Source: Sphingobacterium lumbrici
GTDB lineage: Bacteria; Bacteroidota; Bacteroidia; Sphingobacteriales; Sphingobacteriaceae
Assembly: GCF_006476045.1 (NCBI RefSeq)
Contig: NZ_SRZY01000027.1
Span: 310,001-374,000 of the forward strand
DNA length: 64,000 bases
Direction: 5' to 3'
Shown piece after piece: positions 26,522 through 35,424 of this stretch. The position numbers and the translations under genes are program-made. The notes below the pieces were generated by a model, which made no database searches, was not told where the DNA came from, and worked only from the letters and a program-made list of their open reading frames with translations. How positions within the stretch are numbered: the first letter of the stretch is position 1; every line of letters starts with the position of its first letter.

Positions 26522-27811
26522 TTATTTTTTTAGGGCCTCTTCAATTTTTGCTTTCAAATTCGCCTCTATATCCTCCACATAGCCTCCTTCTAAAAAGGTT
26601 ACCTTTCCTTTTTTATCAATTACGATATTGGTAGGAAAACCTCCCACGTTCCAGGTGTTAGCGATAGAGAGACCATTAGGGATAATGCGGTACTTAAATT
26701 CTGTCGTTTTTAAAAACTTCATTAAAGCCTCCTTGTTGTTATTGGCAATACCTATAAATTCTACATCCTGTCCTTTGTAGGTATCTACCAACTTATTGAG
26801 TGCAGGCATTTCTATTTTACAGGGTACACATTCGATAAACCAAAAGTTTAGCACCACTACTTTCCCTTTGGTATTGGCTAGATTAAATTCTTTGCCGTTA
26901 ATATCTGTTGCATTGATTGCAGGAGCCTTTGATCCAACTAACTTTTTCTCCAAACTTTCGTCTCCAAAAGAAAGATCTAGTTTTGCAGAACTAGACATTG
27001 CTGAACCAGCGTCATCCATGTTAACTGCTGATCCAGTTACAGTTCCTGCATTTTTTCTTTCTTCCATTGTTGATTTTCTAAACTTAATGGCTTTTATCGT
27101 GTTATTTTCGTCAACAAAAGTTTCTCCTCTTACCCATTCTTTAGTATTATATAAATATTCGTTCAATTCTTTACTCAATCCATTGTTTTTAGCAGCTTCA
27201 GCATCGTCTTTAGGCTGCCATGAAACAAATTTCCCTTCGGGATCGAAAAAAGCTACTCGTGTAGGGTTTAAGAATGAACTTCCCATTTTTTGTAGGTCAC
27301 CCGGCTTTTTCACTATTTTCCTCAAGCCTTTTGTAAATTCTTCATACTTGGTATTAGGGTCAAATTCAATAGGTTTCATAAACTCCGGATTATGTTGATC
27401 CGCCTGATCGCCTAGATTTTGGACTTCCATGGCACCTGCTTGTTTCCGCATGATCTCTAGGGCTTCTTTTTCGTCGGCAGAGGCCTTACGTACCAGCATG
27501 GCCACTACGATATTGGGATCTTCTTTTTTTACATAAGGTACCGGAATATAATTTGGATCTTGAACTTTTTGAATGAACTGCTCGCCGGTTAAGGTGGTAC
27601 CGTCTTCAAAATAAACGTTTACGCCCAAAGTAGGGTTAAAACTTTGGCCTTGCTGTTGTGTAATTTTAAACGGATCAAGCGGCACCAACTCTTTTAAGGC
27701 TGGTATATTGATAACCCGTATTGCAGTTTCCTGGGCATAGGTAGAAACCGTACTACCAGCCCATAATAAAATGACCATTGTCATTATAAATCTGATCTTT
27801 TTCATGTTCAT
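26522..27811 (-). CDS. TlpA-type thioredoxin-domain protein, fourth and divergent
   Basis: A 429-residue exported protein (signal peptide ending STYAQ). The first ~270 residues form a region I do not recognise, with EDGTTLTGEQFIQKVQDPN and many charged residues. The C-terminal thioredoxin domain has NFWFIECVPCKIEMP (CVPC active site) and the cis-Pro in GGFPTNIV. The CVPC pair and the long N-domain set it apart from the other three. It is the first gene after SusD, 30 bp downstream. Confidence 0.85.
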   Translation of the reverse strand: MNMKKIRFIMTMVILLWAGSTVSTYAQETAIRVINIPALKELVPLDPFKITQQQGQSFNPTLGVNVYFEDGTTLTGEQFIQKVQDPNYIPVPYVKKEDPNIVVAMLVRKASADEKEALEIMRKQAGAMEVQNLGDQADQHNPEFMKPIEFDPNTKYEEFTKGLRKIVKKPGDLQKMGSSFLNPTRVAFFDPEGKFVSWQPKDDAEAAKNNGLSKELNEYLYNTKEWVRGETFVDENNTIKAIKFRKSTMEERKNAGTVTGSAVNMDDAGSAMSSSAKLDLSFGDESLEKKLVGSKAPAINATDINGKEFNLANTKGKVVVLNFWFIECVPCKIEMPALNKLVDTYKGQDVEFIGIANNNKEALMKFLKTTEFKYRIIPNGLSIANTWNVGGFPTNIVIDKKGKVTFLEGGYVEDIEANLKAKIEEALKK

Positions 27812-27841
27812 GTTTATGTATTTAAATATTGTTTTTAAAAA

Positions 27842-29614
27842 TTATCTGTATTCTACATTTTGTATAATATTTCGATTTTGTTGGAGTTCCACAGCAGGAA
27901 TGGGAAATACATTATACTTAGGTGTATAAGAACGCGGCGCAACTACTGCGTTAGAACCAACCTGTAAGCTAAGCTCCCCATTTTCTCTGTTCACAGTACC
28001 TTCTGGACAAGCCATTACCGGTGCATTCATTACGGTAGAGCCTATACCCCATCGAACAATATCGAACCAGCGCAAACCCTCTCCCGCCAATTCCACACGG
28101 CGTTCGCGACGTACCAATTCGCGCATAGCGGCCTGACTTCCACTGGTCACATTTGGCAAACCTGCTCTGCTTCGTAGCTGATTGATGGCATCGTACACGC
28201 TTGCATCAATCGTTCCTCCTTCTATTTGAGCCTCTGCATAGGTAAGTAATACTTCGGCATAGCGGATCACCATTACATTGCCCCCGGTTTTATCTAAACT
28301 CTGCATGCCATAAGCACTATTATAATAATCGTTTAAAACACTCAGGTATTTTTTAGGATTATAGCCTGTGGGCGAGTTTTGAAAATTCGCTTTATCATTA
28401 CTTGGAAAAAGTGTGTACCCGGTAGTAGCAGGTGGTGGTCCCATTGGTGGGGGATCAAGTATTGGCGGTCCCATTGGAGGTCCCATTGGTGGGCCCATTG
28501 GCGGTCCCATTGGTGGGCCGAGTGGAGGTGGACCAAAAGCAGGCGTTATCGGATCAAAATAAATACCATTGTACTGTAATCCAGGTCTGATAATACTTGC
28601 ATCCAATCGTTTATCTCGGTTCTCATAAGGCTGTGCAGGGTCGTAATCGCTATCGTTGTTAATCGTTAAACCATTTACGGTTTCGTAGGCATCTACCAAA
28701 CTTTGTGGTACACACACCCAACTTAATCCAACAGGAAAAATAGCCATTGTTTGTAAAATGTTTTTATCATTTTGGTTCAGTTTATATTGGATATCCAATA
28801 TATTTTCCCTGTTCAGCTGTTGGTTTACATTTCCCGGGCGGAATAGTTCTTCGTACGCATTCGCATCAGGATCGAATGAAGTAAATAAACTGTAATTGAA
28901 TGGCGCAGCCATTAATTGTTTACAGGTGGCGATACAATCGGTATATTTCTTATTGAACAATTCTACCCTTGCTTTTAAAGCCAGTGCCGCCCCCCTCGTT
29001 ACACGACCAATATCGGCACCATTGGTATAGGCTACAGGCAAATCGGGTGCAATAGCCGCGAGTTCGCTTAAAATAAAATCGGTAATTTCGGCTTTAGGGG
29101 CTTGTTTATTAACCCTTGCCTGCGCCACCGTTTGCGTAGCCGTTATCAAGGGCACATCACGATAAAACTGACTTAAAATAAAGTAACGGTAGGCACGGAT
29201 AAAACGGGCTTCGCCTTTTAATCCAGCTTTTAAACTGTTATCTACGATATCACTATTTACCTTATCCACATTTTCTAAAAACCAATTGCAGGTATAAATC
29301 GTATTGTATTCATAAAAAACAGGAGTAAAATTTACTGAAGCCGAAGTGTTGCCCGAAGCAAATACTTCATACATTCCACCGAAACCGGTGTAATACCCAT
29401 TGTCTGTAAAACAGTCGTTCAACAAGATATTATTTGCATTTTCCCAATTGTAATAGCAACCGGTGATGGCCGCCATTACATCTTTTTTAGTGGTCCAAAA
29501 GGTTTTATCGGAATAAACATCCTGTGGTGCATTATCCAATATATTTTTCTTGCAACCAATTATTAATACCATGATCGCCATAGCGACGCTGAGGCTATAT
29601 CGTAATTTGTTCAT
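27842..29614 (-). CDS. RagB/SusD family nutrient-uptake lipoprotein with Gly-Pro-Pro-Met insert
   Basis: A 590-residue outer-membrane lipoprotein that acts as the lid of the SusC channel. The lipobox is VLIIGC with Cys21 or so. SusD signatures include TFWTTKKDVMAAITGCYYNW, ARFIRAYRYFIL, IRYAEVLLTYAEA, QLRSRAGLP and RRERRVELAGEGLRWFDIVR. At about residues 360-392 a proline/glycine insert of GPPM repeats interrupts an otherwise ordinary sequence. Directly downstream of SusC (28 bp). Confidence 0.93.
   Translation of the reverse strand: MNKLRYSLSVAMAIMVLIIGCKKNILDNAPQDVYSDKTFWTTKKDVMAAITGCYYNWENANNILLNDCFTDNGYYTGFGGMYEVFASGNTSASVNFTPVFYEYNTIYTCNWFLENVDKVNSDIVDNSLKAGLKGEARFIRAYRYFILSQFYRDVPLITATQTVAQARVNKQAPKAEITDFILSELAAIAPDLPVAYTNGADIGRVTRGAALALKARVELFNKKYTDCIATCKQLMAAPFNYSLFTSFDPDANAYEELFRPGNVNQQLNRENILDIQYKLNQNDKNILQTMAIFPVGLSWVCVPQSLVDAYETVNGLTINNDSDYDPAQPYENRDKRLDASIIRPGLQYNGIYFDPITPAFGPPPLGPPMGPPMGPPMGPPMGPPILDPPPMGPPPATTGYTLFPSNDKANFQNSPTGYNPKKYLSVLNDYYNSAYGMQSLDKTGGNVMVIRYAEVLLTYAEAQIEGGTIDASVYDAINQLRSRAGLPNVTSGSQAAMRELVRRERRVELAGEGLRWFDIVRWGIGSTVMNAPVMACPEGTVNRENGELSLQVGSNAVVAPRSYTPKYNVFPIPAVELQQNRNIIQNVEYR
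28437..28535. repeat. 12-bp tandem repeat encoding (Gly-Pro-Pro-Met)n in SusD
   Basis: Units such as CCCATTGGTGGG and CCCATTGGCGGT repeat in frame. Wobble bases vary (a, t, c) while the residues stay Gly-Pro-Pro-Met, which argues for selection on the peptide. Unit gain or loss would change loop length without a frameshift. Confidence 0.8.
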
Positions 29615-29642
29615 TGTTTAAGTTTTTAAGTCCTCAATCTTT

Positions 29643-32600
29643 TTAAAACTGTATGTTTAAACCAACAGAATGTATAGTTGGTGTCGTGAAAGTCATGACC
29701 GATGCGTACGGTACCGATGTTTCAGGGTCAAGACCTTTCCAGAAATTACTGAAGGTGAACAAGTTTGCGCCACTGTAGTAAATCTGAAGGTGCTTAGCTC
29801 CAATTTTTTGACATGTGGATGTTGGTAAGTTATAGCTAAAGCTCAGTGACTTTACCCGCAGATAAGAAACACTTTTGAGCCAAAAGGAAGAAAATACTTG
29901 ATTTGGATTGTTTTGCCAGTATGAATAAAATGCCCTTGGCATCTCATTGGTTTTATTTTCCGGTGTCCATCTATCCCAATAATAAGTCGAAGCCTTGTTC
30001 CCACCGTTTCCAATTGTACCCAAAGCACCACCAATATAGGCTTTGTTGCCTGCCGATCCTTCCAGGAAAAGCGACATATTGAATTGTTTCCAGGAACCCT
30101 GCATATTAACACCATACTTAATTGGAGCAGTGGCAACGCCCAATTTTATCCTGTCTTTATAATCAATAATCCCATCGTTGTTCTGATCTACATACTTAAT
30201 ATCGCCCGGTCCGTAATTTGCCGGGTTTATACCCAGTATTTTAGGTGCTGCATCTACTTCTTCCTGAGTTTGCATAATTCCTGCCGATTGTAAACCGTAC
30301 ATGCTACCATATTCATCGCCCACTACTACTTCCTGCCCAACACTTAATAAGGTAGTTCGCTCTAGCGGTGCATATTTTGTAATCTTATTTTTGTTGTACG
30401 CAAAATGACCTCTTAGCGACCATAAAAAATCACCTTTGCCCCCTCTTAAGCTCAATTGCGCTTCAACACCTTTATTAAGCATGGCTCCCACGTTTTCGTA
30501 GGGCACGGAGCCAAGTCCATAACTAAGGGGGGCACCCAAACCCATTAAAATACCCTGTGTTTCTTTATGATACCAATCGAAAGAAAAGTTCATTTTACTT
30601 TTCAAAAAGTTCATATCAAGGCCAATGTCCGACGTTTTCGTTACTTCCCATTGAAGATCCGGGTCGTAGCCCTGAGTAGGGAATACTGCCCCTACATTTT
30701 GCTGGTTAAATGAATAGTTATACTGGTCTAAAGTTCTTAAAAAAGAGAAATATCCTACAGATGCATTACCCAGGGAGCCCCATGTCCCCCGTAATTTCAG
30801 GTAACTGATGGCATCCGCTAATTTTTGGTTTTTAGCCCAAAAAGAATGATTTGAAATCACCCAGGCAGTCCCAACAGCGGGAAATACGCCCCAATAGTGC
30901 TGTGGCGAAAATACCGATGTGGCGTCGCTGCGCAAGGTATAATCTGCAAAGAAAATGTCGTTGTAGTTATAGGATGCTTTACCGAATACCGATTTTTGCC
31001 CCGTTTCTAAATCACTTCCTAACAACAGCTGACCGTCATTAGGTGCTATGTTAAAATTCAAGATGTTATCATTAAATAAACCTTGCTTGCGCCCATACAT
31101 GCTCGTTAGGTGTGTATAAATGGCCTGATAACCGGCTAAAGCTGTAATTTTATGATTGCCAAAATATTTATCGTAGCTAGCTGTAGTAGCCATCTGCAAG
31201 CCTAAGGACTGACTTTTCGATCCGCTTAATTTGCTCACATAATTTGATAATCCGGGAATCTCAACAAGTGGTGTGCCGGCAGCCCCCCCGGTATAAGCAT
31301 ATAACTCGCTAAGGTAGGTTTGCCGATCGGCACCACCAAAACCAAAGCCTCCCGTTTGCTTAAGCGTTAATCCTTTGATGGGCATCCAAACTATATTTAA
31401 ATTTCCATTGGTACCCCATGTCGTATTTTTCATGAAAGAAGGGGAGTTTGCCCAAGCAAGCGGATTAATGCCGCCCCAATTATAGCCGGGTGCCCCATTT
31501 TCAAATGCAGCCGGCACCATTGGAGAGAATTTGGAAATCAAGCCCCTTAATTCGCCAACACCCGATGACATTGGGCCACTTGGTTCCATTACCGGGTTAT
31601 ACTTCAAATCAAACCCTCCACCTATATTAAATTTATCACTAAAATTAGTTTTAAAATTTAGCCTTGAGGTATAATTTTTACTGGAGACATTTTTCACATT
31701 GGCATCTTCCTGTGCATACCCTAATGAGAATATAAACTTCGTTTTGCCATCACCACCCGAGATGCCAAGGTTATGTTTTTGTGTATAGCTAAGGGGTAAA
31801 TAAAAAAGATCCTCCCAATTGGTATTATAAAAGCCTGGTGCCCCTGCTTTGTATTTAGCAATAGAATCCTGGGAAATGGGTGCAAGTTGGTCGCCAAAAA
31901 GGCCGCCACCTACAGCACCACCACCTACACCAATAAGACCACCACTGGTTCCGCCACCGCCAACAACACCACCGCCACCACCGGCCTCATTCTCCAATAC
32001 TTCGTTAATAAGCACGGCCTGCTGCCAGGAAGGCAAAAATTTAACCTGATTTTCAGACCGTTGCACTCCTCCGAACCCATTATAGGTTAATCTTAGTCCA
32101 TTGCCCATTCCTTTTTTAGTTGTCACCAATATTACACCATTAGCTGCCTTAACACCGTATATGGCTGCTGAGGCATCTTTTAACACCGTGACAGATTCTA
32201 TATCGTTGATGTTGATCAAATCCATACTCCCTTCTATACCATCTACGATTACTAAAGGACTGGAATTACCAACACCATAATTATTCATCCCGATATTGGC
32301 ATATCCTCCTACGCCGATGTTGCCCCCAAGTGACAACCCGGTTGTTTTGCCCCTTATTTCTATATTGTAGTCGCCCTTGCCCGGCTGGTAATTGCTATTC
32401 CTAATGGCAAGTCCGGGTACCATTCCCTGAAGTGCTGCATATATATTTGTAACAGGCATATTCTCCAGGTCTTTTGCCGAAACGGTTGACACTGCACCTG
32501 TAATTGATTGTTTCGTTTGTTCGGTATAGCCCGTTACCACCAATTCATCCATTGCTTTTATAGCTTTCTTCAATACAATAGCAAGGGTTTCGGATGTTTT

Positions 32601-33200
32601 TGCCTCATACTCCTGTGGCACATACCCTATATAAGAAAAGATCAAAACACGCGAAGAATTATCAGGGATAGCCATTTTAAAGTTTCCAAGCTTGTCGGTG
32701 GTGGTCACCAGGTTCAGTCCTTTTAAAGTTACGGTAGCCCCCTCCATCGCTGTTCCTTCTTCGGTTATCACTTTTCCTGTAATAATTATCGGATCGACCT
32801 TTTTACCGGTAGTTTGGGCTTCATTACTTTTCATTGATTTTAATTGTTCCCTGATAACAATTAATTTGTCTTTGATCAAATAATCTAAAGACTGGTTTTC
32901 AAGGCATTTTTTTAGCACGCTTTCCAATGGCTCATTGCGTACAACAATACTGATTGTCTTTTTTTGATCTAAAAGCTCTTTATCATAAATGAAATCGTAG
33001 CCAGTTTGATTATGTATATCTCTAAAGATTTTTTCAAGTGTGGCGTTCTTTTGACTTAAAGTAACACTTTGTGCGATGCTTGAAGCACTTACCTGCATCA
33101 GAGTGGCTATTAATAACATGGTGGTTAAACGCATAATAAGCCCTATTTTACGGATATACCTTTTGGGCATACCTGTTACATTAATAAATATTTTATACAT
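29643..33200 (-). CDS. SusC/RagA TonB-linked outer-membrane protein with STN signalling domain
   Basis: 1185 residues. Signal peptide to about 44 (ASSIAQ), STN domain (about 50-105, TLEKIFRDIHNQTGYDFIYD) for contact with FecR, carboxypeptidase-like beta domain (about 135-215, GKVITEEGTAMEGATVTLKG), TonB-box/plug region (ITGAVSTVSAKDLENMPV; NSSPLVIVDGIEG; KDASAAIYGVKAANGVILVTT), then the beta barrel ending in aromatic GLNIQF. A Gly-rich insert lies at about 405-433. It imports a substrate captured by the SusD partner; STN implies substrate-induced signalling. Confidence 0.94.
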   Translation of the reverse strand: MYKIFINVTGMPKRYIRKIGLIMRLTTMLLIATLMQVSASSIAQSVTLSQKNATLEKIFRDIHNQTGYDFIYDKELLDQKKTISIVVRNEPLESVLKKCLENQSLDYLIKDKLIVIREQLKSMKSNEAQTTGKKVDPIIITGKVITEEGTAMEGATVTLKGLNLVTTTDKLGNFKMAIPDNSSRVLIFSYIGYVPQEYEAKTSETLAIVLKKAIKAMDELVVTGYTEQTKQSITGAVSTVSAKDLENMPVTNIYAALQGMVPGLAIRNSNYQPGKGDYNIEIRGKTTGLSLGGNIGVGGYANIGMNNYGVGNSSPLVIVDGIEGSMDLININDIESVTVLKDASAAIYGVKAANGVILVTTKKGMGNGLRLTYNGFGGVQRSENQVKFLPSWQQAVLINEVLENEAGGGGGVVGGGGTSGGLIGVGGGAVGGGLFGDQLAPISQDSIAKYKAGAPGFYNTNWEDLFYLPLSYTQKHNLGISGGDGKTKFIFSLGYAQEDANVKNVSSKNYTSRLNFKTNFSDKFNIGGGFDLKYNPVMEPSGPMSSGVGELRGLISKFSPMVPAAFENGAPGYNWGGINPLAWANSPSFMKNTTWGTNGNLNIVWMPIKGLTLKQTGGFGFGGADRQTYLSELYAYTGGAAGTPLVEIPGLSNYVSKLSGSKSQSLGLQMATTASYDKYFGNHKITALAGYQAIYTHLTSMYGRKQGLFNDNILNFNIAPNDGQLLLGSDLETGQKSVFGKASYNYNDIFFADYTLRSDATSVFSPQHYWGVFPAVGTAWVISNHSFWAKNQKLADAISYLKLRGTWGSLGNASVGYFSFLRTLDQYNYSFNQQNVGAVFPTQGYDPDLQWEVTKTSDIGLDMNFLKSKMNFSFDWYHKETQGILMGLGAPLSYGLGSVPYENVGAMLNKGVEAQLSLRGGKGDFLWSLRGHFAYNKNKITKYAPLERTTLLSVGQEVVVGDEYGSMYGLQSAGIMQTQEEVDAAPKILGINPANYGPGDIKYVDQNNDGIIDYKDRIKLGVATAPIKYGVNMQGSWKQFNMSLFLEGSAGNKAYIGGALGTIGNGGNKASTYYWDRWTPENKTNEMPRAFYSYWQNNPNQVFSSFWLKSVSYLRVKSLSFSYNLPTSTCQKIGAKHLQIYYSGANLFTFSNFWKGLDPETSVPYASVMTFTTPTIHSVGLNIQF
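31901..31987. repeat. Gly-rich low-complexity insert in SusC
   Basis: Codes for about 29 residues dominated by Gly with Val, Ala, Thr and Leu (pieces AGGGGGVVGGGG and GVGGGAVGGG). It lies between the plug and the first barrel strands, a region that normally carries a short polar linker. Confidence 0.8.
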
Positions 33201-33279
33201 TTGTTTGTCTGGTTAAGCAGAAGCCTGTTGCTTCGAATCTTTGGGCTTGCTGCGGTAAAACAGTTGATTTAATAATTAA

Positions 33280-33327
33280 CGATGCCAAACATCGACCATC
33301 TCCCGATCATCTTCGGGATTTGGTTTT
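33280..33327. other. Hairpin pair in the fecR-susC gap
   Basis: Two short stems, CGATG/CATCG (33280-33294) and CCCGA/TCGGG (33302-33317). The second is followed on the plus strand by a T run, and on the minus strand it lies in the susC leader. The 204-bp gap shows no gene. It may be an antisense terminator or a leader structure. Confidence 0.4.
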
Positions 33328-33404
33328 TTTATAGCCTTAGCTGTTCTGTCAAATTTTTCATCATCTTTTAGCGTTTTTGGTTAATAGTTTAAACGATTCT
33401 TATC

Positions 33405-34562
33405 TTATTTACTTACGTACACTTTATTTCCTTCAATCCTAAAATGAACTTTACCTGTTTCCTCCAGTAATTTTAAAATTGTTGTAAGATTTCTTTCCCT
33501 TGAAGAAAATCCACCTAATTTAAAATGAATAGGTGCATCATCTTCATAAATCATTTCTACGTTGTACCATCTGGCAATTTTTCGCATATTGGTTTTGAAA
33601 TCATCATTTTTAAAAAGAAATTCATTGTTTTTCCAAGCCATAATTTCTTCAATATCCACCTCTTTCACCGTTATTTTATTACCTATCAATATCGCTTGCT
33701 GATTGGGCTGCAGTATCTCCGAATCTGGGCCACTATTTATTTTTACACTACCTTCTAATAGCGTTGTTTTAACCGAAGGTTCATCACCGTAGGCATTCAC
33801 ATTAAAATGAGTACCCAATACCTCTATTTCCTGACTGACAGTTTTTACCACAAAAGGATGCTTGCGGTCTTTGAAAACTTCAAAATAGCCTTCGCCTGAA
33901 ATAGAAACTTCTCTTTTCTTCATTTTCGCAAAACTGACAGGATATTTCAAGGTGGTAGCCGCATTTAGAAATACGAGTGTACCATCAGGTAAACGAACGC
34001 TGATCTGTTCGCCGTTAGCAGTTGAAAGAGTATTGTAGCCTCCCTCTCCATCCTTTTGATCTACTACTTCATATACGATTTGACCATCTTTGGTTTTAGA
34101 CACCTTTACACCAGATTGATTGGCAATACTTCCTGATAAAGCCTCATGAATTAGAATTTTCTTTCCGTCTGCAAGTGTAAGCGTAGCACCCTCTTTGCCT
34201 GGAGCCACATCGTTAACATACGCGGTAGCTTGTATTTTAGCTTTTTGATGGTTCACATAACGTAACCCGACGCTAAAAATAATTGCACAAACTGCAGCTG
34301 CAACAGCAATACGCGGCCAAAGTGTTTTTACCTTACTGAGGTCAGAAGTTTTTAAGAGATGAGCTTGAATAGTCTCGTACATTTCTGCCTGATCTGCTTC
34401 CATTCTTAACCAGTCAGGTATTTCCTTACTATTCTCTAAATACGTTAAAAAATACTTTTCCACCAATTGCTTTTCCTCAGGAGTACAATTACCTTCATTG
34501 TATTTATGTATCAATATTTCTGTTTCTTTTTTGGTCATGATATCGATGGGATTTTGCCCCAT
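33405..34562 (-). CDS. FecR-family anti-sigma factor
   Basis: A 385-residue inner-membrane anti-sigma/sigma regulator. The N-terminal cytoplasmic part (about 1-80, EILIHKYNEGNCTPEEKQLVE) is followed by one membrane helix (about 86-106) and a periplasmic FecR domain with ISVRLPDGTLVFLNAATTLKYP, FEVFKDRKHPFVVKT and VLGTHFNVNAY, then the C-terminal STN-like DUF4974-type domain. It receives the signal from the STN domain of SusC. The ATG at 34538 (MTKKETEIL) is the more typical start; 34562 is the longest. Confidence 0.92.
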   Translation of the reverse strand: MGQNPIDIMTKKETEILIHKYNEGNCTPEEKQLVEKYFLTYLENSKEIPDWLRMEADQAEMYETIQAHLLKTSDLSKVKTLWPRIAVAAAVCAIIFSVGLRYVNHQKAKIQATAYVNDVAPGKEGATLTLADGKKILIHEALSGSIANQSGVKVSKTKDGQIVYEVVDQKDGEGGYNTLSTANGEQISVRLPDGTLVFLNAATTLKYPVSFAKMKKREVSISGEGYFEVFKDRKHPFVVKTVSQEIEVLGTHFNVNAYGDEPSVKTTLLEGSVKINSGPDSEILQPNQQAILIGNKITVKEVDIEEIMAWKNNEFLFKNDDFKTNMRKIARWYNVEMIYEDDAPIHFKLGGFSSRERNLTTILKLLEETGKVHFRIEGNKVYVSK

Positions 34563-34623
34563 TTAAATATATGTCCGCTCAGAGAAAAGAAAATCCCGAA
34601 TTAATTGAAAAAAGTTTTAAGGT

Positions 34624-35202
34624 CTATAAATTCAGTAAGAAAAGTAGCAGTTTGAGTTTGTCAATTTTTGGTTTCAAATGTTTATTGGCTTGACTTACCA
34701 AGTTTTTCACGGTCTTTTCCGAAACCTCTAATTCTTCTGCTATATCCTGATTAGACTTATGTTTTAACCTACTTAACCTAAAAGCCTGAGCCATCTTGGG
34801 CGGAAGATCTTCAATCAGTTTTTCAACCTGCATTATTAAATCCTTTTCACTGATATAAGCATCTGTGCTGTTAGTACCCTCCTCAAATAGATTTAAAAAT
34901 TGTTCTGCATATACAGTTCTCACTTTCTGATGGCTTACAAGTTTCAAAAACTTATAGCGTACCGCAGTATATAGGTAAGAGGAGACAGACTTGTTAAAAT
35001 CGATGGTTGTCCTCTTATCCCAAAGATTAATAAATAATTCTTGTGTCAGATCTTTGGCTGCATCAGTATCGCCTAATAGTTTATAGGCATAAACATATAA
35101 CAGGCTACTGTACCGATGATAAATTTCGGTGAAGGCAAGCTGATCTCCTGACTTTAACAAGTCTGTTAATTCAATATCCGTAAGAGTGCTAATCAAGGCC
35201 AC
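34624..35202 (-). CDS. ECF sigma-70 factor (FecI-like)
   Basis: 192 residues. Region 2 covers about 25-90 (FTEIYHRYSSLLYVYAYKLL, DLTQELFINLWDKR) and region 4 about 130-185 (DLPPKMAQAFRLSRLKHKSN, then the helix-turn-helix with VSEKTVKNLVSQA). It directs RNA polymerase to target promoters, most likely the adjacent susC. It is first in the order sigma-fecR-susC-susD and has a consensus primary-sigma promoter upstream. Confidence 0.93.
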   Translation of the reverse strand: MALISTLTDIELTDLLKSGDQLAFTEIYHRYSSLLYVYAYKLLGDTDAAKDLTQELFINLWDKRTTIDFNKSVSSYLYTAVRYKFLKLVSHQKVRTVYAEQFLNLFEEGTNSTDAYISEKDLIMQVEKLIEDLPPKMAQAFRLSRLKHKSNQDIAEELEVSEKTVKNLVSQANKHLKPKIDKLKLLLFLLNL

Positions 35203-35223
35203 AATATTACCCAGTTAATACAT

Positions 35224-35255
35224 TAAAGTTATAGAAAATTTCCGTCAATGACAAA
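35224..35255 (-). promoter_or_regulatory. Promoter of the ECF sigma gene
   Basis: On the minus strand TTTG (35252-35255), a 20-bp spacer and TAACTTTA (35224-35231), one base off TAnnTTTG, 22 bp before the start. Suggests housekeeping transcription of the sigma gene. Confidence 0.6.
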
Positions 35256-35424
35256 TAATTTCTTTCTGAACAGGGCAAAAAAAATGCTAACATATTGATT
35301 AATTAATAAGAATCAGTTAGATAAATGTAACCTATATTAAAAATAGAAAGGTCTATATTGAAATAAATCATTAAATTGCTTAATTATAAATGACGTACTT
35401 CGTCATTCACCTAAAATTAAGAAG

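Noticed and set aside
28379-28579. Trp/His-rich plus-strand ORF over the SusD repeat
   Set aside because: A by-product of the repeat in the opposite frame.
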